From: Cohnella endophytica
GTDB taxonomy: Bacteria > Bacillota > Bacilli > Paenibacillales > Paenibacillaceae
Assembly: GCF_003628305.1 (NCBI RefSeq)
Contig: NZ_RBZM01000008.1
Location: 186,001 to 250,000 of the forward strand
Length of the DNA: 64,000 nucleotides
Reading direction: 5' to 3'
Part shown: one piece after another, positions 15,894-24,781 of the stretch
Layout of the letters: the number at the start of each line of letters is the position of its first letter
Numbering within the stretch: position 1 is the first letter of the stretch
The notes under the pieces: model-generated
What the model saw: only the letters and a program-made list of their open reading frames with translations
Told to the model about the DNA's origin: nothing
The model's database searches: none
Position numbers and translations under genes: made by a program

Positions 15894-17686
15894 TTACGAT
15901 CGCGTAGAGAGCCGATTAATCGATTTCCCCACTTAGGAGATAAGCGCTTTTGATTCCGTTGTTCCTCCAGTAGCGATGCCATCCAATGTTGGATGCGTCT
16001 GATGTCCTCCGTTGCCCATGCGGAATGTGCATAATTGCGCGTTTCGCATGGATCCTCGGTTAAGTTATACAACTCGTATTCGTCTTGGATCGGTTGTGTT
16101 TTGACGGAAGCGACACAATGGGAGTAGGGTTCACCGGCGGCACCTCCGATTTGTTGGACGGTCACGTCCTTTACCCCCGGATCGCTCCAGAATTGAACGT
16201 TATCGAAATAGCGGGACAATTTCCACGATTCTCTCGCTCCGTTTCGATATAAGGTCGCGATTACGGTCTCGATGTGGTTAGGCTGAACAACGGATGAATA
16301 GGCCTTTCCCAACGGACTGATTTGGCGTTGACCTCGGGTAACATCGTCGTCGGTCATGAAGTAAATCGGCTCATCGGCCAGAGTAGCTTGGTTATGCCCT
16401 AGGATGTAGGGAGCAAGGTCGCGTCCCACAAAGGGATGGACCTCGCTGAATCGCCTTTGCAGTCCGCGCTGAACTTCTTCGAGGTCGATATTCGCTAACC
16501 CAAGCATTGTCGGTACGAGATCCATGTGGCTTGTAGGCGAATGTAAGCTATCGTATTGCGGGAAAAGACGCCGATTATGAATGACGAAAGGGACATGCAA
16601 AAACTCTTCGTAAGCGCAGTAAAATTTCTGGAAAAGGTGGTTGTGGGCGCCTAGCAGATCCCCATGATCGGATGTGAATACGACAATCGTATCGTCATAG
16701 AAAGAGGAGCGGGTAAGCGCCTCGAATACTTTATACATTTGCCGATCGGCATTTTTCTGCAACTGATAGTATAGCTTCCGGTAGAACGGCTGATCGGTAA
16801 TCGGCTGCAAGGCTTGCGGATAGACGTCCCGATAGCTGGCTTGACATCGCGGTTTCGTGGCTAAGGATTCGTATAAGGTCGGAGGAGGGGCGACGTCCGG
16901 CATAGGGTCTACCTCGAATTTGAAGGCGGGAATCCGGGCAGTTATGTCGCCGTACAAAACAATATCGTGCGGATTCACGAACGAAGCGACGAGCAGCCAG
17001 GGTTGGACATTCTGTTCATGGCATTGCTGGCGGTCGAGGGATTCGATAAGGGCAACGACTTCCGAGGCATAGACTTCGTCTCTGCCGCTAAGTCCGATCG
17101 CGGCGGAAGAAGCCGAATTTCGTGGGTTTTTGCCATGGGGCTCGGGACCGATCCAACCGGAGAAGCCGAAGCTCTCTAAGCGATCGGCATTTCGATATAA
17201 GGCTTCCTTATCTTCGTCGGGTACGCCTGTTAACGGATTGTAGCTAGGAACGCTTTTGTGGGTGCCGGGAACGATGATATCTTCGTCGGAGGCATGCCAT
17301 TTCCCCTTATAGTAGGTTTGATACCCCGCTTCGCGGAAATAATTCCCCATCGTAGGTACCGTATTTCTATTCAACCAGAACATATCGGAGTCAAAAGCTT
17401 CCTTGGCGATGCCGGTCGTCTGCGTGACGCCATGAAGCGAAGGATACTGACCGGTCAACAAGGTAGCCCGACTAGGGCAGCATGCGGAGCTGCCGATATA
17501 ATGCCGATGGAATTCCAGCCCGTGAGCCCTTAGCAGCTCCTGCGTAACGAGGTTTTGTTTGCGCCATTGCTTCATTTCGGAGTTTTCATAAACAGGGGGA
17601 TACCGCTCTTCATCTACAAGGAACACAAGGAAATTAGGTTTATCGAGACGTCGGGACAGAGGTGGGATATCCTTCAAGGCATACAC
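15872..17686 (-). CDS. type I sulfatase (formylglycine-dependent)
   Basis: A 604-residue sulfatase. Metal-binding residues appear early (FLVFLVDEERYPP), and the maturation motif C-C-P-S-R-A-T-L-L-T-G-Q matches CxPSR, where the first Cys becomes formylglycine with the help of a separate maturase. YYKGKWHA and VFTSDHGDLLGAHNHLFQK are further core motifs. It has no signal peptide, so it should act on sulfated compounds after import. The longest frame opens with GTG 17686. A TTG at 17677 is better spaced from TTAGGA and may be the true start. It is the last gene of a leftward cluster after an Opp-type importer, suggesting the importer brings in a sulfated ligand. Confidence 0.88.
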   Translation of the reverse strand: MYALKDIPPLSRRLDKPNFLVFLVDEERYPPVYENSEMKQWRKQNLVTQELLRAHGLEFHRHYIGSSACCPSRATLLTGQYPSLHGVTQTTGIAKEAFDSDMFWLNRNTVPTMGNYFREAGYQTYYKGKWHASDEDIIVPGTHKSVPSYNPLTGVPDEDKEALYRNADRLESFGFSGWIGPEPHGKNPRNSASSAAIGLSGRDEVYASEVVALIESLDRQQCHEQNVQPWLLVASFVNPHDIVLYGDITARIPAFKFEVDPMPDVAPPPTLYESLATKPRCQASYRDVYPQALQPITDQPFYRKLYYQLQKNADRQMYKVFEALTRSSFYDDTIVVFTSDHGDLLGAHNHLFQKFYCAYEEFLHVPFVIHNRRLFPQYDSLHSPTSHMDLVPTMLGLANIDLEEVQRGLQRRFSEVHPFVGRDLAPYILGHNQATLADEPIYFMTDDDVTRGQRQISPLGKAYSSVVQPNHIETVIATLYRNGARESWKLSRYFDNVQFWSDPGVKDVTVQQIGGAAGEPYSHCVASVKTQPIQDEYELYNLTEDPCETRNYAHSAWATEDIRRIQHWMASLLEEQRNQKRLSPKWGNRLIGSLRDRNEKTTTS

Positions 17687-17776
17687 ATCCTAAGTGTTTT
17701 TTTCCTAGGGTATGTGTCGAGTCATCCGAACAGAATGGAGACGTATGGAATCTTCTAAGGCTTTCGCCGCATAGTA

Positions 17777-17815
17777 AAGACCGCTCGGTTGGCAAAATTC
17801 CTCCGTGGCGGTCTT
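17777..17815 (-). terminator. weak hairpin between oppF-like and sulfatase genes
   Basis: AAGACCGC and GCGGTCTT (8 bp) enclose a 23-base loop. There is no convincing T tract on the leftward transcript, so read-through into the sulfatase gene is likely. Confidence 0.35.
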
Positions 17816-17829
17816 ATTGTAAGTGCTTA

Positions 17830-18801
17830 TTACAAAGGAAAATGGCAAGCTACTTGTCGATCATCGCCTGTTGGCTCCAGAAGCGGTTCAGCAGTCGCGC
17901 ATTTCTCCTGAGCATAAGGGCAACGGGTATGGAAACGGCATCCGGACGGCGGGTTGGCCGGCGATGGAACGTCACCGTCCAGAATAATCCGCTCCGTCGT
18001 CCGATGCGGCGAAGGCTTAGGAATGGCTGAGAGCAGCACCTTCGTATAGGGATGTCTAGGATGGGCGAACAACTCCTCCGTCCGCGCAACTTCCACCAAT
18101 TTTCCCAAGTACATGACACCGACTCGGTCCGAAATATGCCGAACGACATTTAAGCCGTGGGCAATGAACAGATACGTCAGCCCCAGATCTTTCTGAAGCT
18201 TCTGCAGCAGATTCAGTACCTGGGACTGTACGGAGACGTCCAACGCCGATACGGCTTCGTCCGCTACGATGAATTTCGGGTTGAGTGCGATCGCCCGTGC
18301 GATGCCGACACGTTGGCGCTGTCCGCCGGAGAACTCGTGAGGATAGCGATTGCGGCGGGAAACGTCCAGCCCGACGAGCTCCATCAGCTCCACGACCCGA
18401 TAATCGATTTCTTTAGCCGACATTTTCCGGTGCGTCCGCAACGGTTCCGCGATTACGTCTTTGATGAGAAAACGCGGGTTCAAGGAGCCAAACGGATCTT
18501 GGAAAATAATTTGCATCTCCTGGCGGAGCTTGCGCAAATCCGAGGAACTAACCTGCTCAATGTCCCGCCCCTCGAAACGAATGTCCCCGCCGGTCGCTTT
18601 TTTAAGTTTCAACAGGACACGGGCCAACGTGGATTTCCCGCATCCGGATTCGCCTACCAATCCGAAGGTTTCCCCCGACCGGATTCCTAAGGAAACGTCG
18701 TCCACGGCTTTCACGTGGCCGACGACCCGGTTGAACAAGCCGGTGGTGATCGGGAAATACTTTGTGACATGCCGGGCTTCCAATAAGTACTCGTGCTTCA
18801 T
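17830..18801 (-). CDS. oligopeptide-type ABC transporter ATP-binding protein (OppF/DppF)
   Basis: A 323-residue ATPase with Walker [12 protein letters not shown], signature LSGGQ-type [15 protein letters not shown], Walker [14 protein letters not shown] and the C-terminal oligopeptide extension with Cys residues ([18 protein letters not shown]) that in relatives binds an iron-sulfur cluster. Its start overlaps the OppD-like gene by four bases. It pairs with that ATPase to power the importer encoded upstream. The ligand class (peptide or oligosaccharide) cannot be read from the ATPase. Confidence 0.93.
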   Translation of the reverse strand: MKHEYLLEARHVTKYFPITTGLFNRVVGHVKAVDDVSLGIRSGETFGLVGESGCGKSTLARVLLKLKKATGGDIRFEGRDIEQVSSSDLRKLRQEMQIIFQDPFGSLNPRFLIKDVIAEPLRTHRKMSAKEIDYRVVELMELVGLDVSRRNRYPHEFSGGQRQRVGIARAIALNPKFIVADEAVSALDVSVQSQVLNLLQKLQKDLGLTYLFIAHGLNVVRHISDRVGVMYLGKLVEVARTEELFAHPRHPYTKVLLSAIPKPSPHRTTERIILDGDVPSPANPPSGCRFHTRCPYAQEKCATAEPLLEPTGDDRQVACHFPL

Positions 18802-19856
18802 GGAAACGTCACCTCCGGCCGGTTACCGATCGTAACCTTTGTTTCCCGATTGTTCGGATTACCCGGCCTTGGATCCTCCGCTCCCGTATCGTCCAGCCAG
18901 CAGGCAGCCATATGACCGGAAAGCGATCGGCGGAGCGGAGGCTCGTTCGTCCGACATAAGTCCATCGCATAGAGGCAGCGGGGATGGAAACGGCAGCCTG
19001 GAGGAATGTTGCTGAGAGGCGGAATCGCCCCTCTGATCGTATACAATTCCCCGCCGCGCTCCCCTTCCAGGCCTGGAATCGACTGAAGCAGCCCGATTGT
19101 ATACGGATGCCGCGGCCTCTCGAATATGTCCGCCGCCGTACCTTCTTCCACGACCGCGCCCGCATACATCACCGTGATGCGGTCGGCGACCTCAGCCGCA
19201 ACGCCCATGTCGTGGGTGATGAGCAGCATGGACATCCGGAATTCCTGCTTGAGCTGAAGAAGGAGCTCAAGAATTTGCGCCTGCACGGTGACGTCGAGAG
19301 CCGAGGTCGGTTCGTCCGCGATCAAGAGCTCGGGATTGCAGGCGAGCGCCATGGCTATGACGACGCGTTGACACATGCCGCCCGACATTTCGTGCGGATA
19401 TTGCCGTGCCCGGATCTCGGGATCGGGAATCCGGACCCGCCGCAGCATATCGACGCTTTGTCGCCAGGCTTCTTTCTTGCTTAACCTTTTGTGCGTTCGA
19501 AGCGACTCGGCGATTTGTTCGCCGACGGTGAACACGGGATTCAGAGCGGACATCGGATCCTGGAAAATCATCGCGATCCGGCTTCCGCGGATGTTCAGCA
19601 TATCGAGTTGGCTTTTTTGAACCAGATCTTGCTTGTCGAACCTTGCTTCCCCCTCCGTAATCATCCCGCCCGCGTATTCGATCAGCCGCATGACGGACAA
19701 GGCCGTGACGCTTTTCCCGCTACCGGACTCGCCGACTACGCACAACGTTTTCCCTTTCTCGATGTCGAGCGATACGCGGTCCGTGGCTTTGACCATTCCT
19801 CCATCCGTTAGAAAGCCGGTCGTCAAATTCCGGATTTCGAGAATCTTTTCCGCCAT
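18798..19856 (-). CDS. oligopeptide-type ABC transporter ATP-binding protein (OppD/DppD)
   Basis: A 352-residue ATPase with Walker [12 protein letters not shown], signature [16 protein letters not shown], Walker [15 protein letters not shown] and the oligopeptide C-terminal region ([17 protein letters not shown]). ATG 19856 is preceded by AAAGGAGG and lies inside the end of the permease gene (34-base overlap), so expression is coupled. It works as a heterodimer with the OppF-like product. Confidence 0.93.
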   Translation of the reverse strand: MAEKILEIRNLTTGFLTDGGMVKATDRVSLDIEKGKTLCVVGESGSGKSVTALSVMRLIEYAGGMITEGEARFDKQDLVQKSQLDMLNIRGSRIAMIFQDPMSALNPVFTVGEQIAESLRTHKRLSKKEAWRQSVDMLRRVRIPDPEIRARQYPHEMSGGMCQRVVIAMALACNPELLIADEPTSALDVTVQAQILELLLQLKQEFRMSMLLITHDMGVAAEVADRITVMYAGAVVEEGTAADIFERPRHPYTIGLLQSIPGLEGERGGELYTIRGAIPPLSNIPPGCRFHPRCLYAMDLCRTNEPPLRRSLSGHMAACWLDDTGAEDPRPGNPNNRETKVTIGNRPEVTFP

Positions 19857-20815
19857 TGGTCGAGCCTCCTTTGGGGAATCGTCGTTTTCCGCGGGTCTAG
19901 CGCATCGCGAATGCCGTCGCCGACGAAGTTAACGGCGAGTACGACGATAAGGATGCACAAGCCAGGGTACAGAGCTTGCATGGGATCGGTGAGCATGGAT
20001 GCCTGCGCGTTACTTAGCATAAGACCCCAGCTCGTGCTCGGAGGCTGAATGCCTAAGCTCAGATAGGAAAGCGCGGATTCGCTCAGAATCGCGCCTCCCA
20101 CCATCAAGGTCGCGGTTACGATAATCGGGGCGGAGGAGTTGCGGAGCAGATGTACGAAAATAATGCGCCAGTCGGATACCCCGATCGCCTTGGCCGCCTC
20201 TACGTACTGCATTTCCCGAAGCTGCAAATAGTTCCCTCTGACGAGCCGCGCTACGCCCATCCAACTGGTAAAGGCGAGCACCCAGATCATATAAGAGGCT
20301 TTTGCGCCGAAGATAGCCAGAATCAATATATTGAGAAACAGCGAAGGAACGGAATACATGACGTCGACTATGCGCATGGCGATCGTGTCCACCCATCCGC
20401 CGAAATAACCGGAAATCGCACCGATCAACGTACCGACAATGACGGAAACAAAAGCGACGGAGAATCCGACAGTGAGGGAAATCCGGCTGCTGTAAAGCAA
20501 TCTGGAGAAAACATCCCTTCCCAATTCGTCCGTGCCGAGCAGATGTCCGGACGAGCCGGCCGGCAGGTTGGGAAACATCAAATCAAGCTTGTTCGGTGGA
20601 TAAGGGGCGAGCCAATGCGCCAATAACGCGATCCCTATAAAAATCAGCAACAGGACGAGTCCTGCAACCGCGAATGGATTGCGCATGAACTTCTTTGCAC
20701 CTGTCTTCCACGGCCCCTCTGGACGCGCTTCGACAGTACGCGCTTTCGCCCGCTTTTCCCGGGGCTCGTAACGGTTTTCCTCCGGAATGGGAGGTAGAAC
20801 TTTCGCGTCGCTCAT
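19823..20815 (-). CDS. oligopeptide-type ABC transporter permease (OppC/DppC)
   Basis: A 330-residue permease with a charged cytoplasmic N-terminus (about 35 residues), then six membrane helices. It contains the family segment HLLGTDELGRDVFSRLLYSS and the ATPase-contact loop EAAKAIGVSDWRIIFVHLLRN. Its start overlaps the OppB-like gene by four bases and its end overlaps the OppD-like gene. Confidence 0.93.
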   Translation of the reverse strand: MSDAKVLPPIPEENRYEPREKRAKARTVEARPEGPWKTGAKKFMRNPFAVAGLVLLLIFIGIALLAHWLAPYPPNKLDLMFPNLPAGSSGHLLGTDELGRDVFSRLLYSSRISLTVGFSVAFVSVIVGTLIGAISGYFGGWVDTIAMRIVDVMYSVPSLFLNILILAIFGAKASYMIWVLAFTSWMGVARLVRGNYLQLREMQYVEAAKAIGVSDWRIIFVHLLRNSSAPIIVTATLMVGGAILSESALSYLSLGIQPPSTSWGLMLSNAQASMLTDPMQALYPGLCILIVVLAVNFVGDGIRDALDPRKTTIPQRRLDQWRKRFSKSGI

Positions 20816-21783
20816 GCCGCGGTTCCTCCTCCCCGTCCGTACTGTACTCTCGGGTCCACGACAGCGTATAAAATATCCGCCAATAAGTTGCCGATGACGA
20901 CGAAAACGGAGACGACCAACGTGATGGACATCAGCACCGAGTACTCGCGCGCCACGGCCATATCCACGAACAGTCTCCCCATGCCGGGCCAGTTAAACAC
21001 CCTCTCCGTTAGGGCGGCGCCGCCTACCAAGATCGGCAGATCAAGGCCAAGGATCGTGATGATCGGAATGAGGGCATTGCGTAAAGCATGGCGAAATACC
21101 ACTTTGCGTTCCGTTAATCCTTTGGCGCGCGCCGTACGGATATAATCCTGGTTCAGCACCTCCAGCATGCTGGAACGCGAATATTTCACGTAGGCGGCCA
21201 AGAAACCGAGTGACAGCACCGTCACCGGAAGCACCAAATGGAGAAGCAAATTGCCGAAGTTCCCTTGCTTGTCCATATCGTACATATCGGATAGAGGCAG
21301 CCAGTCGCGCTTCAACGCGAAATACTGCTGCAAAATGATCCCGAACCAAAACGTGGGCATGGCGAAGCCCAAATAAGAAATAAAAGAAGACGTCTGGTCC
21401 GACAGTCCGTACTCTCGGGTGCTGTTGTAAATCCCCCAAGGGATCGCAATGATCAACGACAGCAACCAGGCAGCGATCATCAACACCATCGTATGGCCGA
21501 CGGTAGGCCACAGGATGTCGCCTACGGGGATATTATTTTTGAACGTATGCCCCAAGTCCCCTTGCAGCATTCCCCCAATCCAGCTTAGAAACTGGACGGG
21601 GACCGAACGGTCAAGTCCCAGATTATGTGCCTGGATCTTCGCCGCCTCCGGAGACAAGCCCGGTGCGAGGAGCACCTGGGTAGGACCTCCCGGCGCCGCG
21701 TGGATCATGGCGAACGTCAGGATGGATATCAAAAAAAGCACCAGTACAGATTGCAGCGACCGGCGTATCAAATATTCGGTCAT
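20812..21783 (-). CDS. oligopeptide-type ABC transporter permease (OppB/DppB)
   Basis: A 323-residue permease with the OppB N-terminus (YLIRRSLQSVLVLFLISILTF), GLDRSVPVQFLSWIGGMLQGDLG and the coupling loop RTARAKGLTERKVVFRHALRNALIPI. It follows the binding-protein gene after 66 bases and is four-base coupled to the OppC-like gene, giving a standard A-B-C-D-F operon. Confidence 0.93.
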   Translation of the reverse strand: MTEYLIRRSLQSVLVLFLISILTFAMIHAAPGGPTQVLLAPGLSPEAAKIQAHNLGLDRSVPVQFLSWIGGMLQGDLGHTFKNNIPVGDILWPTVGHTMVLMIAAWLLSLIIAIPWGIYNSTREYGLSDQTSSFISYLGFAMPTFWFGIILQQYFALKRDWLPLSDMYDMDKQGNFGNLLLHLVLPVTVLSLGFLAAYVKYSRSSMLEVLNQDYIRTARAKGLTERKVVFRHALRNALIPIITILGLDLPILVGGAALTERVFNWPGMGRLFVDMAVAREYSVLMSITLVVSVFVVIGNLLADILYAVVDPRVQYGRGGGTAA

Positions 21784-21849
21784 CCGGCGTCCCCCTCTCT
21801 GCGAAGAAGGGGAAGGGCTCTGGAGTCCTTCCCCCGAATCCGTTTGTCG

Positions 21850-23589
21850 TTACTCTACCCACCAGTTAATCGCATGGAACAAGTAGCCGTAACCCATGGA
21901 GGATTCCGGACGATCGTTTTCCTCCCATTTCAGCTTCGAGGCATCATAAGCTTGCGGGAGTCCGTATTGATACAAGAAGACGTAAGGCAAATCGATAGAC
22001 AGCTCTTTGCCGAGCTCGTGGTAGATTTTCGCGCGTTCCGCCTGATCGACCACTTGCTGCCCTTTCACCCACAGATCGTCGGCTTTCTTGTTGACGTACC
22101 AGCCGCCGTTCTGACCCGTCGGCGGGAAGTACTTCGAGGAGAAGATACTCTCGCCATCCGGATCCGGATTGTTGAGAGACCACGCCAGTAGGATGGCCGG
22201 AAATTTGCCGGGTGTAATGTTCTGGTCGATCCAAGTCGCGAAATCGATCCCTTTCGGCTTCACTTCGATTCCGACGTCTTTCAAGTTGTCTTGGATGATG
22301 GTCGAGACTTGTTCGCGGCGGCTGTTGCCCGCGTTGTATTGAAGCTCGAAGGAGAACCGGTGCCCATCCTTCACGAGAATGCCGTCCTTGCCCGGTTTCC
22401 AGCCGTCTTCCGCCAGCAGGGCTTTCGCCTTGTCTGCCGAGTATTCGTAATTGACCGCTTCAGCGCCCGGATCGGCCCAGCTACCCGGTAGGAACGGACT
22501 GTTCATTAGGCCGCCGGAGCCTTTCAGTACGTTGTCCACCATACCTTGACGATTGACGGCGTAAGCGATTGCCTGGCGGGTTTTTTGGCCTTTGAACGGC
22601 GAATATTTGTCAGGGAAGTTCTCGTCCTTGAAGTTGAACTGGATGAATTCGTACGTCGGTCCCGGCTTAAGGATGACCTGAAGGTTATCTTTCTTCTTGA
22701 TCGCGTCGATCTGCATAAGCGGAACGGCTTCCGTCATCTGAGTGTCGCCCTTCAGTAGCGCTTGAACTTCCGTGTTCTGATCCGCGTAGATTTTATAGAT
22801 GATTTTGTCGATGTGAGGCTTCGTCTCTCCCCAATAATTAGGGTTCCTGTTGAGCGTGATATATTGCCCCTGCTTCCATTCGGAGAACATCCACGGTCCG
22901 CTGGTGACGGTTCTCGCCGGATCGACGCCGAACTTATCCTCTTTCAAGCTTTTGAGGGGGACATCTTTCAGAATGTGCGCCGGCAAAATAGAAGAGTAAA
23001 GCGAGAATTGAAATGGCGCGTAAACTTGCTTCAGCTTGATATCGAGGGTATAGTCGTCGGCCTTGGTAATGGATTCGATCTTATCGTACTGGCTGATGCC
23101 CGGAGCCCCCGTTTCCTCGGTGCGGATCGTATCGAACGTGAATTTGACGTCATCCGCGGTGATGGGCTGGCCGTCGCTCCATTTGGCCGTATTTTTCAAC
23201 TTTATGGTGTAAGTTTTATTGTCCGCGCTAACTTTAGGCAACTCGGCGGCAAGGGACCATGGCTCTACCGCGAGGTTGGATTGGCGGTCCAGATCATACA
23301 GCTTGGCAAAGACAAGCTGTTCGATATCCCCGGAAGAAGTATCGTTAATGAAGATCGGATTGACGGATACGATGTCGGAAAAAGTGCTGATGGTTAAAGT
23401 TCCGCCATCTTTCGACTGAGCGCTTGGGCTGGGTGATGGAGAATCTGAGGGAGAGGGACTTGCGGAGGTGCTTGGCGAGACCGAGGGCGATGCCGGCCCT
23501 GGCGTATTGTTGCCTTTGCTGCATCCTACAATGAGTAACGCAATCAGAGCGAATACGGTGATGCTTGAGATCCACTGCTTTCTTTTCAT
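21850..23589 (-). CDS. oligopeptide-type ABC transporter substrate-binding lipoprotein (OppA/DppA family)
   Basis: A 579-residue family-5 solute-binding lipoprotein. The signal peptide ends LIVGC with Cys23 lipidated, followed by a long Ser/Pro linker (about 25-60). Core motifs include VEPWSLAAELPKVSADNKTY, WSDGQPITADDVKFTFDTI and RQAIAYAVNRQGMVDNVL. ATG 23589 sits behind TGAGGAGG. It is the first gene of the operon and has a good promoter. Family members bind peptides, nickel or oligosaccharides. The sulfatase at the operon end hints at a sulfated ligand, but this is inference. Confidence 0.92.
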   Translation of the reverse strand: MKRKQWISSITVFALIALLIVGCSKGNNTPGPASPSVSPSTSASPSPSDSPSPSPSAQSKDGGTLTISTFSDIVSVNPIFINDTSSGDIEQLVFAKLYDLDRQSNLAVEPWSLAAELPKVSADNKTYTIKLKNTAKWSDGQPITADDVKFTFDTIRTEETGAPGISQYDKIESITKADDYTLDIKLKQVYAPFQFSLYSSILPAHILKDVPLKSLKEDKFGVDPARTVTSGPWMFSEWKQGQYITLNRNPNYWGETKPHIDKIIYKIYADQNTEVQALLKGDTQMTEAVPLMQIDAIKKKDNLQVILKPGPTYEFIQFNFKDENFPDKYSPFKGQKTRQAIAYAVNRQGMVDNVLKGSGGLMNSPFLPGSWADPGAEAVNYEYSADKAKALLAEDGWKPGKDGILVKDGHRFSFELQYNAGNSRREQVSTIIQDNLKDVGIEVKPKGIDFATWIDQNITPGKFPAILLAWSLNNPDPDGESIFSSKYFPPTGQNGGWYVNKKADDLWVKGQQVVDQAERAKIYHELGKELSIDLPYVFLYQYGLPQAYDASKLKWEENDRPESSMGYGYLFHAINWWVE

Positions 23590-23647
23590 TTAATCATCCT
23601 CCTCAAAATAGTTAGGAAAATAGTGGGAAAAGAGATCGTGTAAAACA

Positions 23648-23676
23648 AGCATAACCATTTTTACGAATACTGGCAA
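23648..23676 (-). promoter_or_regulatory. sigma-A type promoter of the Opp-like operon
   Basis: On the minus strand, TTGCCA (-35) and TATGCT (-10) are separated by exactly 17 bases, placing a transcript start about 50 bases before the oppA-like start codon. Confidence 0.65.
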
Positions 23677-23743
23677 AACGTTTTTTATTTTACAATTTTC
23701 TTGGTTTTTTGCGGATCGGGAGAATGAGCGAGAAAAGTAAAAT

Positions 23744-23802
23744 CAGCGTAAAAAGGCTTTTACTCTGCGGCGTATGCCTAGAGTAGAAGCCATTTTACGC
23801 TG
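23744..23802 (-). terminator. long 23-bp inverted repeat after the thioredoxin-reductase-like gene
   Basis: The arms 23744-23766 and 23780-23802 are complementary over 23 positions with two mismatches around a 13-base loop. Read leftward the hairpin is followed by ATTTTACTTTTC, so it can end the upstream gene before the Opp-like promoter. The arms are much longer than needed for termination. Confidence 0.7.
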
Positions 23803-23814
23803 TGATTCAGCCCT

Positions 23815-24762
23815 TCAGCCTTGCAGCCCCTCCAAATACCGTTCGCAATCGCCAGCGGCCATACATCCCGAACCGACGGCGCTGGCGATCTGTCCGTACC
23901 TGTCATCCTGCACGTCGCCGCATGCGAAAATGCCGGGAATGTCCGTCTCCGTCGTTCCGGGTTTGACCATTAGATGTCCCCTCCGTCCTACGGGGAGCTG
24001 TCCATCGAGGAAAACCGCGTTGGGCGTGCTCCCGATCGCAACGTAGACGCGTTCCGCCGGAACAACCGTTTCTAGGCCGGTACGATTTTCTCTTACCTTT
24101 AGGCCCGAAACTTGATGCCCATCGTCTAAGATTTCTAGAGGAGTAACATCTAGCATCCATTTGATTTGCTTGGATTGGCGGGCGCGTTCTTGCATGCCTT
24201 TGGAAGCTCGAAGTTCATTCCGGCGGTGCACGATCGTGATCTCGGATGCATAGCGGGTCAAGTATAACGCCTCTTCGAGCGCGGAATCTCCTCCTCCGAT
24301 CACGACAACCTTCTTCTCCGAGGCAAAATAACCGGTACACGTGGCGCACGTGCTCACTCCTCGTCCGAAGTTGGCCGTTTCCCCCGGAATGTTCAACGAT
24401 TTAAAGGAAGCTCCCGTTGCGATAACGATCGACTCGGTCTCGATAGGTTCGATCTCGATCGATCCATGTCCGGTCGTTAGAATAAGAAACGGGCGTTTGG
24501 ATAAGTCCGCGCTCTTGACCGATCCCGTCCGAATCCGAGCCCCGAAATACTCTGCCTGTTTACTCATATCGTCTAGAAGAGAGGGGCCGTTAACGCCAAG
24601 GGGAAAACCGGGATACGCGTCGATTTCCATCGTGGTCATCAAGTATTTGCTTGGGGTGACCCCCTTGATCACAAGGGGTTCCACGTTCGCTTTCGCCAAA
24701 TAGATGGCGGCCGATAATCCGGCAGGTCCTGCTCCGATAACGATTGCTTTCTGCACGGTCAT
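23815..24762 (-). CDS. thioredoxin reductase-like FAD/NAD(P) disulfide oxidoreductase
   Basis: A 315-residue flavoprotein with an N-terminal FAD site (VIGAGPAGLSAAIYLAKA), the redox pair in STCATCTGYF (CxxC), an NADPH site (VVVIGGGDSALEEALYLT, with HRRNELRAS for the 2'-phosphate) and the closing FAD motif GIFACGDVQDD. This is the arrangement and length of bacterial TrxB. Genomes of this group usually have another trxB in a housekeeping locus, so this may be an accessory copy that reduces a thioredoxin- or NrdH-like partner. It is transcribed leftward, 19 bases after the end of a response-regulator gene. Confidence 0.88.
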   Translation of the reverse strand: MTVQKAIVIGAGPAGLSAAIYLAKANVEPLVIKGVTPSKYLMTTMEIDAYPGFPLGVNGPSLLDDMSKQAEYFGARIRTGSVKSADLSKRPFLILTTGHGSIEIEPIETESIVIATGASFKSLNIPGETANFGRGVSTCATCTGYFASEKKVVVIGGGDSALEEALYLTRYASEITIVHRRNELRASKGMQERARQSKQIKWMLDVTPLEILDDGHQVSGLKVRENRTGLETVVPAERVYVAIGSTPNAVFLDGQLPVGRRGHLMVKPGTTETDIPGIFACGDVQDDRYGQIASAVGSGCMAAGDCERYLEGLQG

Positions 24763-24781
24763 GGTCGATCGCCTCGTTCGA

